A program made the position numbers and the translations under genes. Of a stretch of DNA of 64,000 nt, positions 25,986 through 34,881 are shown in pieces. The stretch comes from Lachnospiraceae bacterium. Its GTDB lineage: Bacteria > Bacillota > Clostridia > Lachnospirales > Lachnospiraceae. The first letter of the stretch is position 1, and every line of letters begins with the position of its first letter. The stretch covers positions 62,001-126,000 of the forward strand of contig JAFLTC010000004.1 of NCBI GenBank assembly GCA_022510615.1, read 5' to 3'. The notes under the pieces are model-generated. The model did not search any database and was not told the DNA's origin. It worked only from the letters and a program-made list of their open reading frames with translations.

Positions 25986-26849
25986 ATGATTCAGTTAGAG
26001 CAGGAGTTATTAAGCTGCCATACGACATTTCGTATCGGGGGTGCGGCGACATATTATCTGATTCCTGAAAAGGAAGAAGAAATTACAGAAGCAGTTGCCT
26101 TTGCAAAGAAAAAGAAGCTTCCCTTTTACATTTTGGGAAAGGGAAGCAATGTATTATTTTCCGACAATGGGTATTCAGGAGTCGTGATTGAGATTGGGAA
26201 AGGTCTGGAGGGCATGGAAATCCATCCGGACGGCATAGTAGAGGCACAGGCGGGAATTGCTCTGAGTGCCATGGCGGCGCAATTGGCAGAGGCAGGACTG
26301 ACAGGCTTTGAATTTGCCGGGGGGATTCCCGGAACACTGGGAGGGGCCATAACGATGAATGCCGGAGCCTATGGTGGAGAAATTAAGGATTGTATTCAAT
26401 CTGCCACCGTTTTGACATCCGAGGGAAGGATACTGACCTTAAAGAAAGAGGAGCTGGCACTGGGATACCGCACCAGTGTAATTCCGGAAGAAAAGTATAT
26501 TGTGTTGTCAGGATGTTTTTCCTTTGAAAAGGGAGAGAAAGAGGAAATTCTGGCGACAATGAAGGAATTAGGAAAAAGGCGGCGGGAAAAACAACCGTTA
26601 GAATATCCCAGTGCAGGAAGCACTTTTAAGAGACCGGAGGGACATTTTGCCGGGAAGCTCATTGAGGATGCCGGACTGCGGGGGTATCGTGTGGGGGATG
26701 CTCAGGTGTCGGAAAAGCACTGCGGGTTTGTGGTAAACCGGGGTGAGGCAACGGCGGCGGAGGTAAGGCAGGTCATTGCTGATGTCCAGACGAAGGTAAA
26801 GGAAACCTTTGGTGTAGAGTTAGAACCGGAGATACGCCTGGTAGAATAG
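25986..26849 (+). CDS. murB: UDP-N-acetylenolpyruvoylglucosamine reductase
   Basis: 287 residues. FAD-binding motifs are FRIGGAATYY, GKGSNVLFSD and GIPGTLGGAITMNAGAYG. The catalytic region AGSTFKRPEGHFAGKLIEDAG has the type II MurB form with a short C-terminal region. Reduces UDP-GlcNAc-enolpyruvate to UDP-MurNAc in peptidoglycan synthesis. Part of the hprK-glcK-murB-rapZ-whiA cluster. Confidence 0.96.
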   Translation: MIQLEQELLSCHTTFRIGGAATYYLIPEKEEEITEAVAFAKKKKLPFYILGKGSNVLFSDNGYSGVVIEIGKGLEGMEIHPDGIVEAQAGIALSAMAAQLAEAGLTGFEFAGGIPGTLGGAITMNAGAYGGEIKDCIQSATVLTSEGRILTLKKEELALGYRTSVIPEEKYIVLSGCFSFEKGEKEEILATMKELGKRRREKQPLEYPSAGSTFKRPEGHFAGKLIEDAGLRGYRVGDAQVSEKHCGFVVNRGEATAAEVRQVIADVQTKVKETFGVELEPEIRLVE

Positions 26850-26881
26850 AAAAGAAAGGGTACGGAAAGCGAGGAAACGAC

Positions 26882-27775
26882 ATGAGATTTGTGGTTGTGA
26901 CAGGAATGAGCGGAGCGGGACGAAGCTCTGTCATGCGAATATTAGAGGATGATGGATATTTTTGTGTTGACAATCTGCCGGTGTCGTTACTTCCTACTTT
27001 TATACAGCTGACAGAGGATTCCAGTGAGCAGATTGAGCGTGTGGCGCTGGGGTTGGATATCCGTGGTGGCCGAACCGCTTTGAAAGAGGCTGCCCATATT
27101 TTGAAAAATTTAAAAGAGGAAGGCTATACTCTGGAGATTTTGTTTTTAGAGGCTTCCACACCGGTTATTGTAAAGCGTTATAAAGAGACGAGACGAATCC
27201 ATCCGCTATCCAGTGGTGGACGGATGGACACGGCGATTGAAAATGAGAGGGAACTTCTTGCTGACTTAAAAGGACAGGCAGATTTTATTATTGATACCAC
27301 AACAATGTTGATTCGCGAATTGAAGCAGGAAATTGACCGGATTTTTGTGGAGGAGGAAAATTTTTGTAATTTTTATCTGACCTTTGTGTCCTTTGGATTT
27401 AAGTACGGTATTCCTTCTGATGCGGATTTGGTCTTTGATGTCCGTTTTCTGCCAAACCCCTTCTATATAGAAAACTTAAAGCCTCTGACCGGTAATGACA
27501 AAGAAGTATTTGATTATGTCATGGAATCAGACAAAGCGAAAGAATTTCTTGGGAAAATGAAGGACATGCTGGATTTTCTCATACCAAATTATATGATAGA
27601 AGGAAAAACCCAGCTGGTCATTGCCATCGGATGTACCGGTGGGAAACATCGCTCGGTAACGTTGACCAATGCGATACACGCAGAATTTGAAAACACGGAA
27701 TATGGTTGCAAGAAGGAACATAGAGATATAGAGAAGGATAGGTTACGAAACATATGTCGTTCGCAGGAAAAGTAA
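26882..27775 (+). CDS. rapZ: RapZ/YvcJ family nucleotide-binding protein
   Basis: 297 residues. N-terminal VTGMSGAGRSS in the position of the P-loop, followed by DGYFCVDNLP, and the C-terminal domain with IGCTGGKHRSV and a His/Lys-rich end. RapZ homologues bind nucleotides and RNA. In enterobacteria RapZ controls GlmS synthesis, while in Firmicutes the role is less clear. The P-loop Lys is replaced by Arg, which is odd for this family. The end overlaps whiA by 22 nt. Confidence 0.94.
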   Translation: MRFVVVTGMSGAGRSSVMRILEDDGYFCVDNLPVSLLPTFIQLTEDSSEQIERVALGLDIRGGRTALKEAAHILKNLKEEGYTLEILFLEASTPVIVKRYKETRRIHPLSSGGRMDTAIENERELLADLKGQADFIIDTTTMLIRELKQEIDRIFVEEENFCNFYLTFVSFGFKYGIPSDADLVFDVRFLPNPFYIENLKPLTGNDKEVFDYVMESDKAKEFLGKMKDMLDFLIPNYMIEGKTQLVIAIGCTGGKHRSVTLTNAIHAEFENTEYGCKKEHRDIEKDRLRNICRSQEK

Positions 27776-28671
27776 AAGAAGAGCTGTATGAGCAGTCGGG
27801 AAAGGCGAAGCATTGTCAGATAGCAGAAATCGCCGCCCTGTTTTCTGTCTGTGGACAGGTAATCATGAGAGAGGATGGAAGTAATCTCATTAAGTTTACA
27901 ACGGAAAACTTGACAGTTGCGAAAAAATGCTATATTTTAATTAAGAAAGCATTTCATATCATTCCGGACATTTCTTTGCGGGGGCATCATCAGTATATCA
28001 TCTATCTGATTAGAAGTGAGGATGCTCAGGCATTTATGAAAGCTGTCCGGGTTTTAGACGGCGCTTTGCTCGTTTCGGATAGCCTTATTGACAGGCAGTG
28101 TTGTAAACGGGCATTTTTACGGGGGCTGTTTCTTGCCAGTGGTTCGGTAACGAACCCGCAGAGCCGGTATCATCTGGAGCTGGTGGCAGGAAGCTATGCA
28201 AGTGCTGTGCGAATGCAGGAGATTATAGGTGTTTTTGAACTGGAAGCAAAAATTGTTGAGCGCAAAAAAAATTATATCGTGTACATGAAAGAGGGGGCCG
28301 GTATTGTTGACTTTCTAAATATTATCGGTGCCCATGTGGCGTTGATGGAATTTGAAAATGTCCGCATTTTAAAGGAAATGAGAAATTCCATTAACAGACA
28401 GGTCAACTGCGAGGCGGCAAATATTAAAAAAACCGTTTCTGCAGCCTCCAGACAGGTGGAGGACATCCGCTTTATCCACGACACGGTTGGTTTTGGAACT
28501 CTTTCGGAGAACCTTTCGGAGATAGCCAGATTACGTTTGGAAAATCCGGAAGTATCGTTGAAGGAATTGGGGGAAATGCTTGACCCACCAATCGGTAAAT
28601 CAGGGGTGAATCACCGGTTGAGAAAATTAAGTGACATCGCAGCGAATTTGCAGAAACAAAAGAAAGAGTAA
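27754..28671 (+). CDS. whiA: DNA-binding protein WhiA
   Basis: 305 residues. An N-terminal LAGLIDADG-like fold with FLRGLFLASGSVTNP, and a C-terminal helix-turn-helix (LRLENPEVSLKELGEMLDPPIGKSGVNHRL). WhiA is a conserved DNA-binding protein that affects cell division in Firmicutes. It follows rapZ directly; the yvcK gene that lies between them in Bacillus is absent here. Translation is coupled by the overlap. Confidence 0.96.
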   Translation: MSFAGKVKEELYEQSGKAKHCQIAEIAALFSVCGQVIMREDGSNLIKFTTENLTVAKKCYILIKKAFHIIPDISLRGHHQYIIYLIRSEDAQAFMKAVRVLDGALLVSDSLIDRQCCKRAFLRGLFLASGSVTNPQSRYHLELVAGSYASAVRMQEIIGVFELEAKIVERKKNYIVYMKEGAGIVDFLNIIGAHVALMEFENVRILKEMRNSINRQVNCEAANIKKTVSAASRQVEDIRFIHDTVGFGTLSENLSEIARLRLENPEVSLKELGEMLDPPIGKSGVNHRLRKLSDIAANLQKQKKE

Positions 28672-28731
28672 GAAATCTAGTTGCTGTGCAAGCGCTGTGG
28701 AAATGCTTGCGCAGGCAGGATGGAGGAAAAA

Positions 28732-28983
28732 ATGATAAGGAAAAGTATTGACGTTAGTGTGGAGAAAGAGGGCGCAAGGCCAATGGCTATGCTGGTTCAG
28801 GTGGCAAGTCAGTACAAAAGCAGCGTAAGCATTTGTCAAGGAAGCAAGACAGTAAATGCAAAAAGCATCATGGGTGTGATGACACTGGGACTGATACCGG
28901 GGCAGGAACTGGAAATCTCCGTAGATGGCGAAGATGAAGAAGAAGCCATGGAAAGCATAGAAAAGTATTTAACAGGAAAGTAA
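28732..28983 (+). CDS. crh: Crh-like HPr-family protein without catalytic His
   Basis: 83 residues, start ATG 28732 after GATGGAGGAAAA. HPr fold with ASQYKSSVSI and the regulatory Ser in NAKSIMGVMTLG. The position of the PTS His15 (normally GIHARP) reads KEGARP, so the protein cannot relay phosphate but keeps the HprK target Ser. This is the Crh pattern. It is last in the cluster started by hprK and is followed by a terminator. It may act as a CcpA co-repressor (inference). Confidence 0.88.
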   Translation: MIRKSIDVSVEKEGARPMAMLVQVASQYKSSVSICQGSKTVNAKSIMGVMTLGLIPGQELEISVDGEDEEEAMESIEKYLTGK

Positions 28984-28994
28984 TAGAGGAAGAG

Positions 28995-29048
28995 AAACTG
29001 CCGCACAAACGGGAGACCGGATAAAACTGGTATGTGCGGCAGTTTTTT
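28995..29048 (+). terminator. Terminator between crh and dnaE
   Basis: AAACTGCCGCACA and TGTGCGGCAGTTT are 13-bp arms followed by a T-run. Confidence 0.9.
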
Positions 29049-29071
29049 TGGAAGCAGAAAAGGGGACGAGA

Positions 29072-32000
29072 ATGAATTTTACACATTTGCATGTTCATAC
29101 AGAATACAGTTTGTTAGACGGTTCCAGTAAAATCGGGGAATTGATAAACCGGGCAAAGGAACTGGGAATGGACAGTCTTGCCATTACCGACCACGGTGTT
29201 ATGTACGGTGTCATCGATTTTTATCGTGCGGCAAAGGCGGCAGGGGTGAATCCGGTTATCGGCTGTGAGGTTTATGTGGCTCCCGGCTCTCGTTTTGACA
29301 GGGAAAGTGGCGGCGATAATGAGGAGCGGTATCATCATCTTGTCCTTCTGGCAGAAAATAATACCGGTTATGCAAATCTGATGAAAATTGTATCCCGGGG
29401 ATTTACGGAAGGGTTTTACTATAGACCGAGGGTGGACTATGAAATACTGGAAACCTACCACGAGGGAATTATTGCCCTCAGTGCCTGTCTCGCCGGTGCG
29501 GTCCCGTCCTTTCTTCGCAGAGGATTGTATGAGGAAGCGAAAGAGGAAGCTCTTCGGCTGCGGAAAATATTCGGAGAAGACAATTTCTTTTTAGAATTGC
29601 AGGACCATGGAATTTCGGAGCAGCAGACGGTAAATCAGGGACTCCTACGCATGAATCAGGAGCTTCAGATTCCCCTTGTGGCAACCAACGATGTACATTA
29701 TATATATGATTCTGATGCCGAAGCTCACGATATTTTACTCTGTATCCAGACAGGGAAGAAAGTTTCCGATGAGAACCGTATGCGCTATGAGGGCGGACAG
29801 TATTATCTGAAATCTGCTGAGGAGATGGCAGAGTTATTTCCCTATGCGAAGGAGGCACTGGAAAATACCCATAAGATATCTTCCCGCTGCCATGTGGAAA
29901 TAGAATTTGGAAAATACAAGCTGCCGCATTTTGAGGTGCCAAAGGGTTACACTCCGGAATCCTATTTGCGGGAGCTCTGTGAGGAAGGTCTTGTGAGTCG
30001 TTACGGCGATGGGGTAGAGGAATTAAAGGAACGGTTGGACTATGAACTGGACACCATTGTTACCATGGGTTTTGTGGATTATTTCCTTATTGTATGGGAT
30101 TTTATTAAGTATGCCAAGGATCATGATATTCCGGTGGGACCGGGGCGTGGCTCCGCCGCCGGCAGCCTGGTGGCATATTCTCTCAATATAACGGATCTCA
30201 TTGACCCGATTCACTACAATCTGCTGTTTGAGCGTTTTCTCAATCCGGAGCGTGTCACCATGCCGGATATTGATGTGGATTTTTGCTATGAGCGCCGGCA
30301 GGAGGTTATCGATTATGTGACGGAAAAATACGGTGAAAAGCATGTGGTGCAGATTGTGACTTTCGGAACCATGTCAGCCCGGATGGTAATCCGGGATGTG
30401 GGCAGGGTACTGGATATGCCATACGCCTATGTGGATTCTGTAGCGAAGGCGATTCCGATGGAACTGGGCATTACGATTTCCAAGGCCCTGACCATGAATC
30501 AGGAGTTAAAGCAGCTCTATGAGCAGGACGAGCAGACGAAGAAACTCATTGATATGTCCCTTCGACTGGAGGGACTGCCAAGACATACGTCCATTCATGC
30601 GGCAGGTATCGTCATCAGTCCCAAAGAGGTGGACGAATTTGTTCCGCTGTCCCGCGCGGCGGACGGTAATATAACGACCCAGTATACGATGGTTACGTTA
30701 GAGGAACTGGGACTTTTGAAAATGGACTTTCTGGGACTTCGTACCCTGACAGTCATTAAAGATGCTGTGAACGGAGCCTTTGATATTCATAACATTCCCT
30801 ATGATGACCCGGAGGTCTATGAAATGATTTCTGCCGGAAAGACAGAGGGTGTGTTCCAGTTGGAGAGTGCTGGGATGAAAAGCTTTATGAAGGAGTTAAA
30901 GCCCCAGAGCATGGAGGATATTATTGCAGGAATTTCTCTCTATCGTCCGGGACCGATGGACTTCATCCCGAAATATATTCAGGGAAAAAATGATCAGAAA
31001 AACATCGTATATGATTGTCCGGAATTAGAGCCGATACTAACGCCGACTTATGGCTGTATCGTTTATCAGGAACAGGTTATGCAGATTGTGCGCGATCTGG
31101 CAGGTTACAGCTATGGCCGGAGTGATTTGGTGCGTCGTGCCATGTCGAAAAAGAAGGCCTCTGTCATGGAAAAGGAGAAGAATAATTTTATCTTTGGTAA
31201 TGAAGAGGAAGGTGTAGAGGGCTGCATTAAACGGGGAATTTCAGAAGAGGTGGCAAAAAAGATTTATGACGAAATGACGGACTTTGCCAAATATGCCTTT
31301 AACAAATCCCATGCGGCGGCCTATGCGGTCGTCTCCTATCAGACTGCCTATTTAAAATGTCATTATCCGGTGGAATTTATGGCGGCACTGATGACCTCTT
31401 TTATGGAACATATCGGTAAGGTTACTGAATATATTATGAACTGCCGCCAGTTAGGGATTGAAATTCTGCCTCCGGATATCAACGAGGGAGAGTACCGGTT
31501 TACCCCGGCGGGGAACAATATCCGCTATGGTCTGGCGGCCATTAAAGGTGTGGGAAAGCCAGTTATTGATGAGATTGTGGCGGAGAGAAACGCAGGGGGA
31601 AAATATAAATCCCTGAAGGATTTCTGTTTAAGACTGTCCGGGAAGTCTATCAATAAAAGGACGATGGAAAGCTTTATCAAGGCGGGGGCGTTGGACAGCC
31701 TGCCGGGTACGAGAAAACAAAAAATGAGCGTCTATGTCAGTGTCATTGACGGGGTGAATCAGGAGCGGAAAAATACCATGAGCGGTCAGATGTCCTTATT
31801 TGACTTTGCTGCCCCGGAGGAACAGGAGGAAATGGATGTACCGATGCCGGAGGTAGGGGAGTTTGACAAGGAAATGATACTTGCCTTTGAGAAGGAAGTG
31901 TTGGGTGTCTATATCAGTGGTCACCCACTGGAAGAATATGTGGAGCTTCTGAAGAAAAATATTACAAGGACCACAGCGGATTTCATAACGGCGGACGGTG

Positions 32001-32536
32001 AAGAAATGCCGAAGGTAAAAGATCAGGAGCATGCAGTTATCGGTGGAATGATAATAGGAAAAACAGTAAAGACTACCCGGACCAACAATTTGATGGCATT
32101 TATTACGCTGGAGGATTTATACGGAACGGTGGAGGTAATTGTTTTTCCAAAGGATTATGAGAAAAACCGCAGTGTGCTGGAAGAGGACAGAAAGGTCTTC
32201 ATTCAGGGGCGTGCCACTGTAGAGGAGGACAAGCCGGCAAAATTAATCTGTTCCCGGATTATTCCCTTTGATGAAATGGAGAGGGAGCTATGGATACAGT
32301 GCCGGACAAAGGAGGAATATGTGGAAAAGGAGCCGTGGCTGTTTGAAACCCTTGCCACCTATGATGGAAGGGATGAAGTCAATATATTTCTCTCTACAGT
32401 CCGGGCGAAAAAGCGCCTGCCTAATAGCCATTCTACCAGAGTTTGTCCTGAACTATTAGAACGGTTATATGAGAAATTTGGTAATGAAAACGTGAAAGTA
32501 GTCGAAAAGAGTATTGAAAAAACCTTTCATTCATAG
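29072..32536 (+). CDS. dnaE: DNA polymerase III subunit alpha (DnaE)
   Basis: 1154 residues. Start ATG 29072 (MNFTHLHVHTEYSLLDG) after AAAAGGGGACGAG. It contains an N-terminal PHP domain (HLHVHTEYS, ITDHGVMYG), the polymerase core with catalytic Asp motif MPDIDVDF, a helix-hairpin-helix region and a C-terminal OB fold (TLEDLYGTVEVIVFP). Replicative polymerase; in Firmicutes DnaE works alongside PolC, mainly on primer extension and the lagging strand. It is followed by pfkA with a 76-nt gap. Confidence 0.97.
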   Translation: MNFTHLHVHTEYSLLDGSSKIGELINRAKELGMDSLAITDHGVMYGVIDFYRAAKAAGVNPVIGCEVYVAPGSRFDRESGGDNEERYHHLVLLAENNTGYANLMKIVSRGFTEGFYYRPRVDYEILETYHEGIIALSACLAGAVPSFLRRGLYEEAKEEALRLRKIFGEDNFFLELQDHGISEQQTVNQGLLRMNQELQIPLVATNDVHYIYDSDAEAHDILLCIQTGKKVSDENRMRYEGGQYYLKSAEEMAELFPYAKEALENTHKISSRCHVEIEFGKYKLPHFEVPKGYTPESYLRELCEEGLVSRYGDGVEELKERLDYELDTIVTMGFVDYFLIVWDFIKYAKDHDIPVGPGRGSAAGSLVAYSLNITDLIDPIHYNLLFERFLNPERVTMPDIDVDFCYERRQEVIDYVTEKYGEKHVVQIVTFGTMSARMVIRDVGRVLDMPYAYVDSVAKAIPMELGITISKALTMNQELKQLYEQDEQTKKLIDMSLRLEGLPRHTSIHAAGIVISPKEVDEFVPLSRAADGNITTQYTMVTLEELGLLKMDFLGLRTLTVIKDAVNGAFDIHNIPYDDPEVYEMISAGKTEGVFQLESAGMKSFMKELKPQSMEDIIAGISLYRPGPMDFIPKYIQGKNDQKNIVYDCPELEPILTPTYGCIVYQEQVMQIVRDLAGYSYGRSDLVRRAMSKKKASVMEKEKNNFIFGNEEEGVEGCIKRGISEEVAKKIYDEMTDFAKYAFNKSHAAAYAVVSYQTAYLKCHYPVEFMAALMTSFMEHIGKVTEYIMNCRQLGIEILPPDINEGEYRFTPAGNNIRYGLAAIKGVGKPVIDEIVAERNAGGKYKSLKDFCLRLSGKSINKRTMESFIKAGALDSLPGTRKQKMSVYVSVIDGVNQERKNTMSGQMSLFDFAAPEEQEEMDVPMPEVGEFDKEMILAFEKEVLGVYISGHPLEEYVELLKKNITRTTADFITADGEEMPKVKDQEHAVIGGMIIGKTVKTTRTNNLMAFITLEDLYGTVEVIVFPKDYEKNRSVLEEDRKVFIQGRATVEEDKPAKLICSRIIPFDEMERELWIQCRTKEEYVEKEPWLFETLATYDGRDEVNIFLSTVRAKKRLPNSHSTRVCPELLERLYEKFGNENVKVVEKSIEKTFHS

Positions 32537-32612
32537 TACAATTATTATTGTGCGTAATAAGGAAATTAGTGGATTGGATATAGTACTGAATTGAGATATT
32601 GGAGGAATTGAT

Positions 32613-33587
32613 ATGGCAGAGAGTGTAAAGACAATCGGTGTATTGACAAGCGGCGGAGATGCGCCGGGAATGAATGCGGCAATTCGTGCCGTAGTCCGTG
32701 CCGCCCTAGCCAGCGGTTTGAAGGTAAAGGGAATCCGCAGAGGCTATGCCGGACTGTTGGAAGAAGATATTATGGATATGGACACAATGAGTGTTACCGA
32801 TATTGTTCAGCGGGGCGGTACGATTTTATTTACTTCCCGTTGTGCTGAAATGCGTACGCCGGAAGGACAGAAAAAGGCAGCGGATATTTGTAGAAAGCAT
32901 GGTATTGACGGAATTGTCGTTATCGGTGGTGACGGTTCTTTCCGCGGTGCCCAGAAGCTGTCTGCCAATGGAATTAATACCATTGGTGTTCCTGGGACCA
33001 TTGATTTGGATATTGCCTGCACCGAATACACGATAGGTTTTGACACTGCCTGCAATACGGCAATGGAGGCGATTGACAAGGTTCGTGACACCTCTGCTTC
33101 CCATGAGCGATGCAGTATTATCGAGGTAATGGGACGTACAGCAGGGCATATTGCCTTGTGGTGTGGTATTTCCAACGGTTCCGAATATGTTATGATTCCG
33201 GAGCGTTATGATAATGATGAGCAGAAGATTATAGAGAAGATTCTTTCCAAGAGAAGAATCGGAAAGAAGCATCATATCGTAGTAAACGCAGAAGGCATCG
33301 GTGATTCCCACGGACTGGCAGAGAGAATTGAAAAGGCTACGGGAATTGAAACCCGTGCTACAGTAATCGGTCATATCCAGCGAGGCGGAAATCCGACCTG
33401 CCGCGACCGTGTATATGCTTCTGCCATGGGTGCTTTGGCCGTAGATCTTTTAATAGAAGGAAAAACAAACCGGGTAGTCGCATACCGGGACGGCAGCTTC
33501 TGTGATTTCGATATTGATGAGGCGCTGGCGATGACAAAGGATATTGATGAACATATGTATAGTATGACAAGAAGGTTGTCACGATAA
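32613..33587 (+). CDS. pfkA: 6-phosphofructokinase
   Basis: 324 residues, start after GGAGGAATTGAT. ATP-binding GGDAPGMNAAIRA, catalytic GTIDLDIACTEYTIGFDTA (a TIDxD motif) and MGRTAGHIAL. Group I ATP-dependent enzyme that makes fructose-1,6-bisphosphate, the signal that activates HprK encoded 7 kb upstream. Its terminator follows immediately. Confidence 0.97.
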   Translation: MAESVKTIGVLTSGGDAPGMNAAIRAVVRAALASGLKVKGIRRGYAGLLEEDIMDMDTMSVTDIVQRGGTILFTSRCAEMRTPEGQKKAADICRKHGIDGIVVIGGDGSFRGAQKLSANGINTIGVPGTIDLDIACTEYTIGFDTACNTAMEAIDKVRDTSASHERCSIIEVMGRTAGHIALWCGISNGSEYVMIPERYDNDEQKIIEKILSKRRIGKKHHIVVNAEGIGDSHGLAERIEKATGIETRATVIGHIQRGGNPTCRDRVYASAMGALAVDLLIEGKTNRVVAYRDGSFCDFDIDEALAMTKDIDEHMYSMTRRLSR

Positions 33588-33600
33588 TAAGCATACTAAA

Positions 33601-33637
33601 AAAGGATATTCCGGAGTGAACCGGAATATCCTTTTAA
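33601..33637 (+). terminator. Terminator after pfkA
   Basis: AAAGGATATTCCGG and CCGGAATATCCTTTT with a 6-nt loop. Confidence 0.9.
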
Positions 33638-33711
33638 GTTACATATCAGTAACCGTCAAAGAAATCTTTGACATCATCTTCTTTTATTTTCCCATTCAAG
33701 GAACGAAGGCG

Positions 33712-33978
33712 TTACTCCTCGTCTGCAGTATCGTCCGGCACCAATTCATCCGGTACAGCTTCCTCATCATCCGAGGCATCACTGTCTGTGTTGTCTGGTG
33801 TAATTGTCACATAATCTCTTTCGCCCTCTTCTTCCTCGTAGAGGTCATTGTCAAAATCGTCATCATCGTAATCATCCAGATAATCTTTCATTAATACATT
33901 TTTCAGGAAATATAAAACTCCCCCGACTGCCGCCGCAATCGCAGATAAACAAAGGAGAAATTTAAAAAACTTTTTCAT
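33712..33978 (-). CDS. Small membrane-anchored acidic protein
   Basis: 88 residues. An N-terminal membrane helix with a short basic start (MKKFFKFLLCLSAIAAAVGG) is followed by a very acidic tail rich in Asp and Glu (DYLDDYDDDDFDND). It matches no family by eye. The Shine-Dalgarno GAAAGGA is upstream of the ATG. Such proteins are common in Lachnospiraceae; no function is offered. Confidence 0.65.
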   Translation of the reverse strand: MKKFFKFLLCLSAIAAAVGGVLYFLKNVLMKDYLDDYDDDDFDNDLYEEEEGERDYVTITPDNTDSDASDDEEAVPDELVPDDTADEE

Positions 33979-34216
33979 GTTGCGTCCGTCCTTTCTTTCC
34001 GTATGACTATTATTATGTCTGATACGTTATTTTCTATTCCTATTCTACGGGATTATCCATGAAAAGTAAAGGTTTTTTGGTAAATGTGTTGAGAATATTT
34101 TTATTATCATATTTTTTTTTGTAATATTTATGATTGTAAAATATCAATAAAAGGTGTATAATTTTCCATAAATAATATATTATGATACAATGTTATAGTT
34201 AAATGGAGGGTTTGTT
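33979..34216. other. AT-rich divergent intergenic region
   Basis: Lies between the acidic protein (minus) and the DUF6465 gene (plus). Several TATAAT-like hexamers occur, for example TATAAT at 34156-34161, but no single promoter can be chosen with confidence. Confidence 0.4.
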
Positions 34217-34717
34217 ATGGTAGTAAAAGCAACGAACAAAACAACTACGACAGCAAAAGAACCGGCAGAAAAAGTGACACAGACGACTTTAAAAGTAGAG
34301 GCAGAGAAGAAACCAGTTAAGGTGGAAGAGAAGGTAGCTCCTAAAGTAGAGCCTAAGACAGAGACGAAGACAGCAGAAGCAAAGAAACCAGCAGCGAAGA
34401 AGACTCCGGCAAAGAAAACAGCTACAAGAAAAACTGCAGCAAGCCGCAAAACTACAACGAAAAAAACTACTACAAAAAAGACAGCAGCAAAGAAAGAGAC
34501 TGTTTCCGCTAAAGCTGAGGTTTTCGTTCAGTACAAGGGAATAGAAAGCTCAGAAAAAGAAATCATGAAAAAAGTAACAGCTGCATGGGAAGCAGAAGGT
34601 AAAAAAGCATCTGCTATCAAGAGAGTAAAGCTTTATGTTAAACCGGAAGATTATAAAGCCTACTATGTTATTAATGAAGGTTTGAAAAACTGTTCTACAG
34701 GTGCTGTTGATTTGTAA
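34217..34717 (+). CDS. DUF6465 family protein with histone-H1-like tail
   Basis: 166 residues. The first about 100 are almost only Lys, Ala, Thr, Glu and Pro with AKKTPAKKTATRKTAA-type repeats, resembling histone H1 or Hc1-like DNA-binding tails. The C-terminal 65 residues (VFVQYKGIESSEKEIMKKV ... LYVKPEDYKAYYVINEG) match the DUF6465 pattern. AAATGGAGGG precedes the ATG. Nucleic-acid binding is plausible from the tail; the role of the folded part is unknown. Confidence 0.78.
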   Translation: MVVKATNKTTTTAKEPAEKVTQTTLKVEAEKKPVKVEEKVAPKVEPKTETKTAEAKKPAAKKTPAKKTATRKTAASRKTTTKKTTTKKTAAKKETVSAKAEVFVQYKGIESSEKEIMKKVTAAWEAEGKKASAIKRVKLYVKPEDYKAYYVINEGLKNCSTGAVDL

Positions 34718-34747
34718 GATATATAGCAATTAAAAGTATTATAAAAA

Positions 34748-34830
34748 AAGAGATATCATCCAATCGACTCAAACCGGAAACGCTTCGCGTTTGAGGTTTT
34801 CGCTGATTGGATGATCTCTTTTTTTTGAGT
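34748..34830 (+). terminator. Long hairpin terminator, related to 14404-14464
   Basis: GAGATATCATCCAATC pairs with GATTGGATGATCTC, with an inner hairpin around AACGCTTCGCGTT, followed by eight T. The stem core CATCCAATCGA ... CTGATTGGATG is shared with the terminator at 14404. Confidence 0.85.
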
Positions 34831-34881
34831 CTTTTAGCAGCTATATTTTTGGTAGTGCATAACCAGAAAAAATAATAGCCG

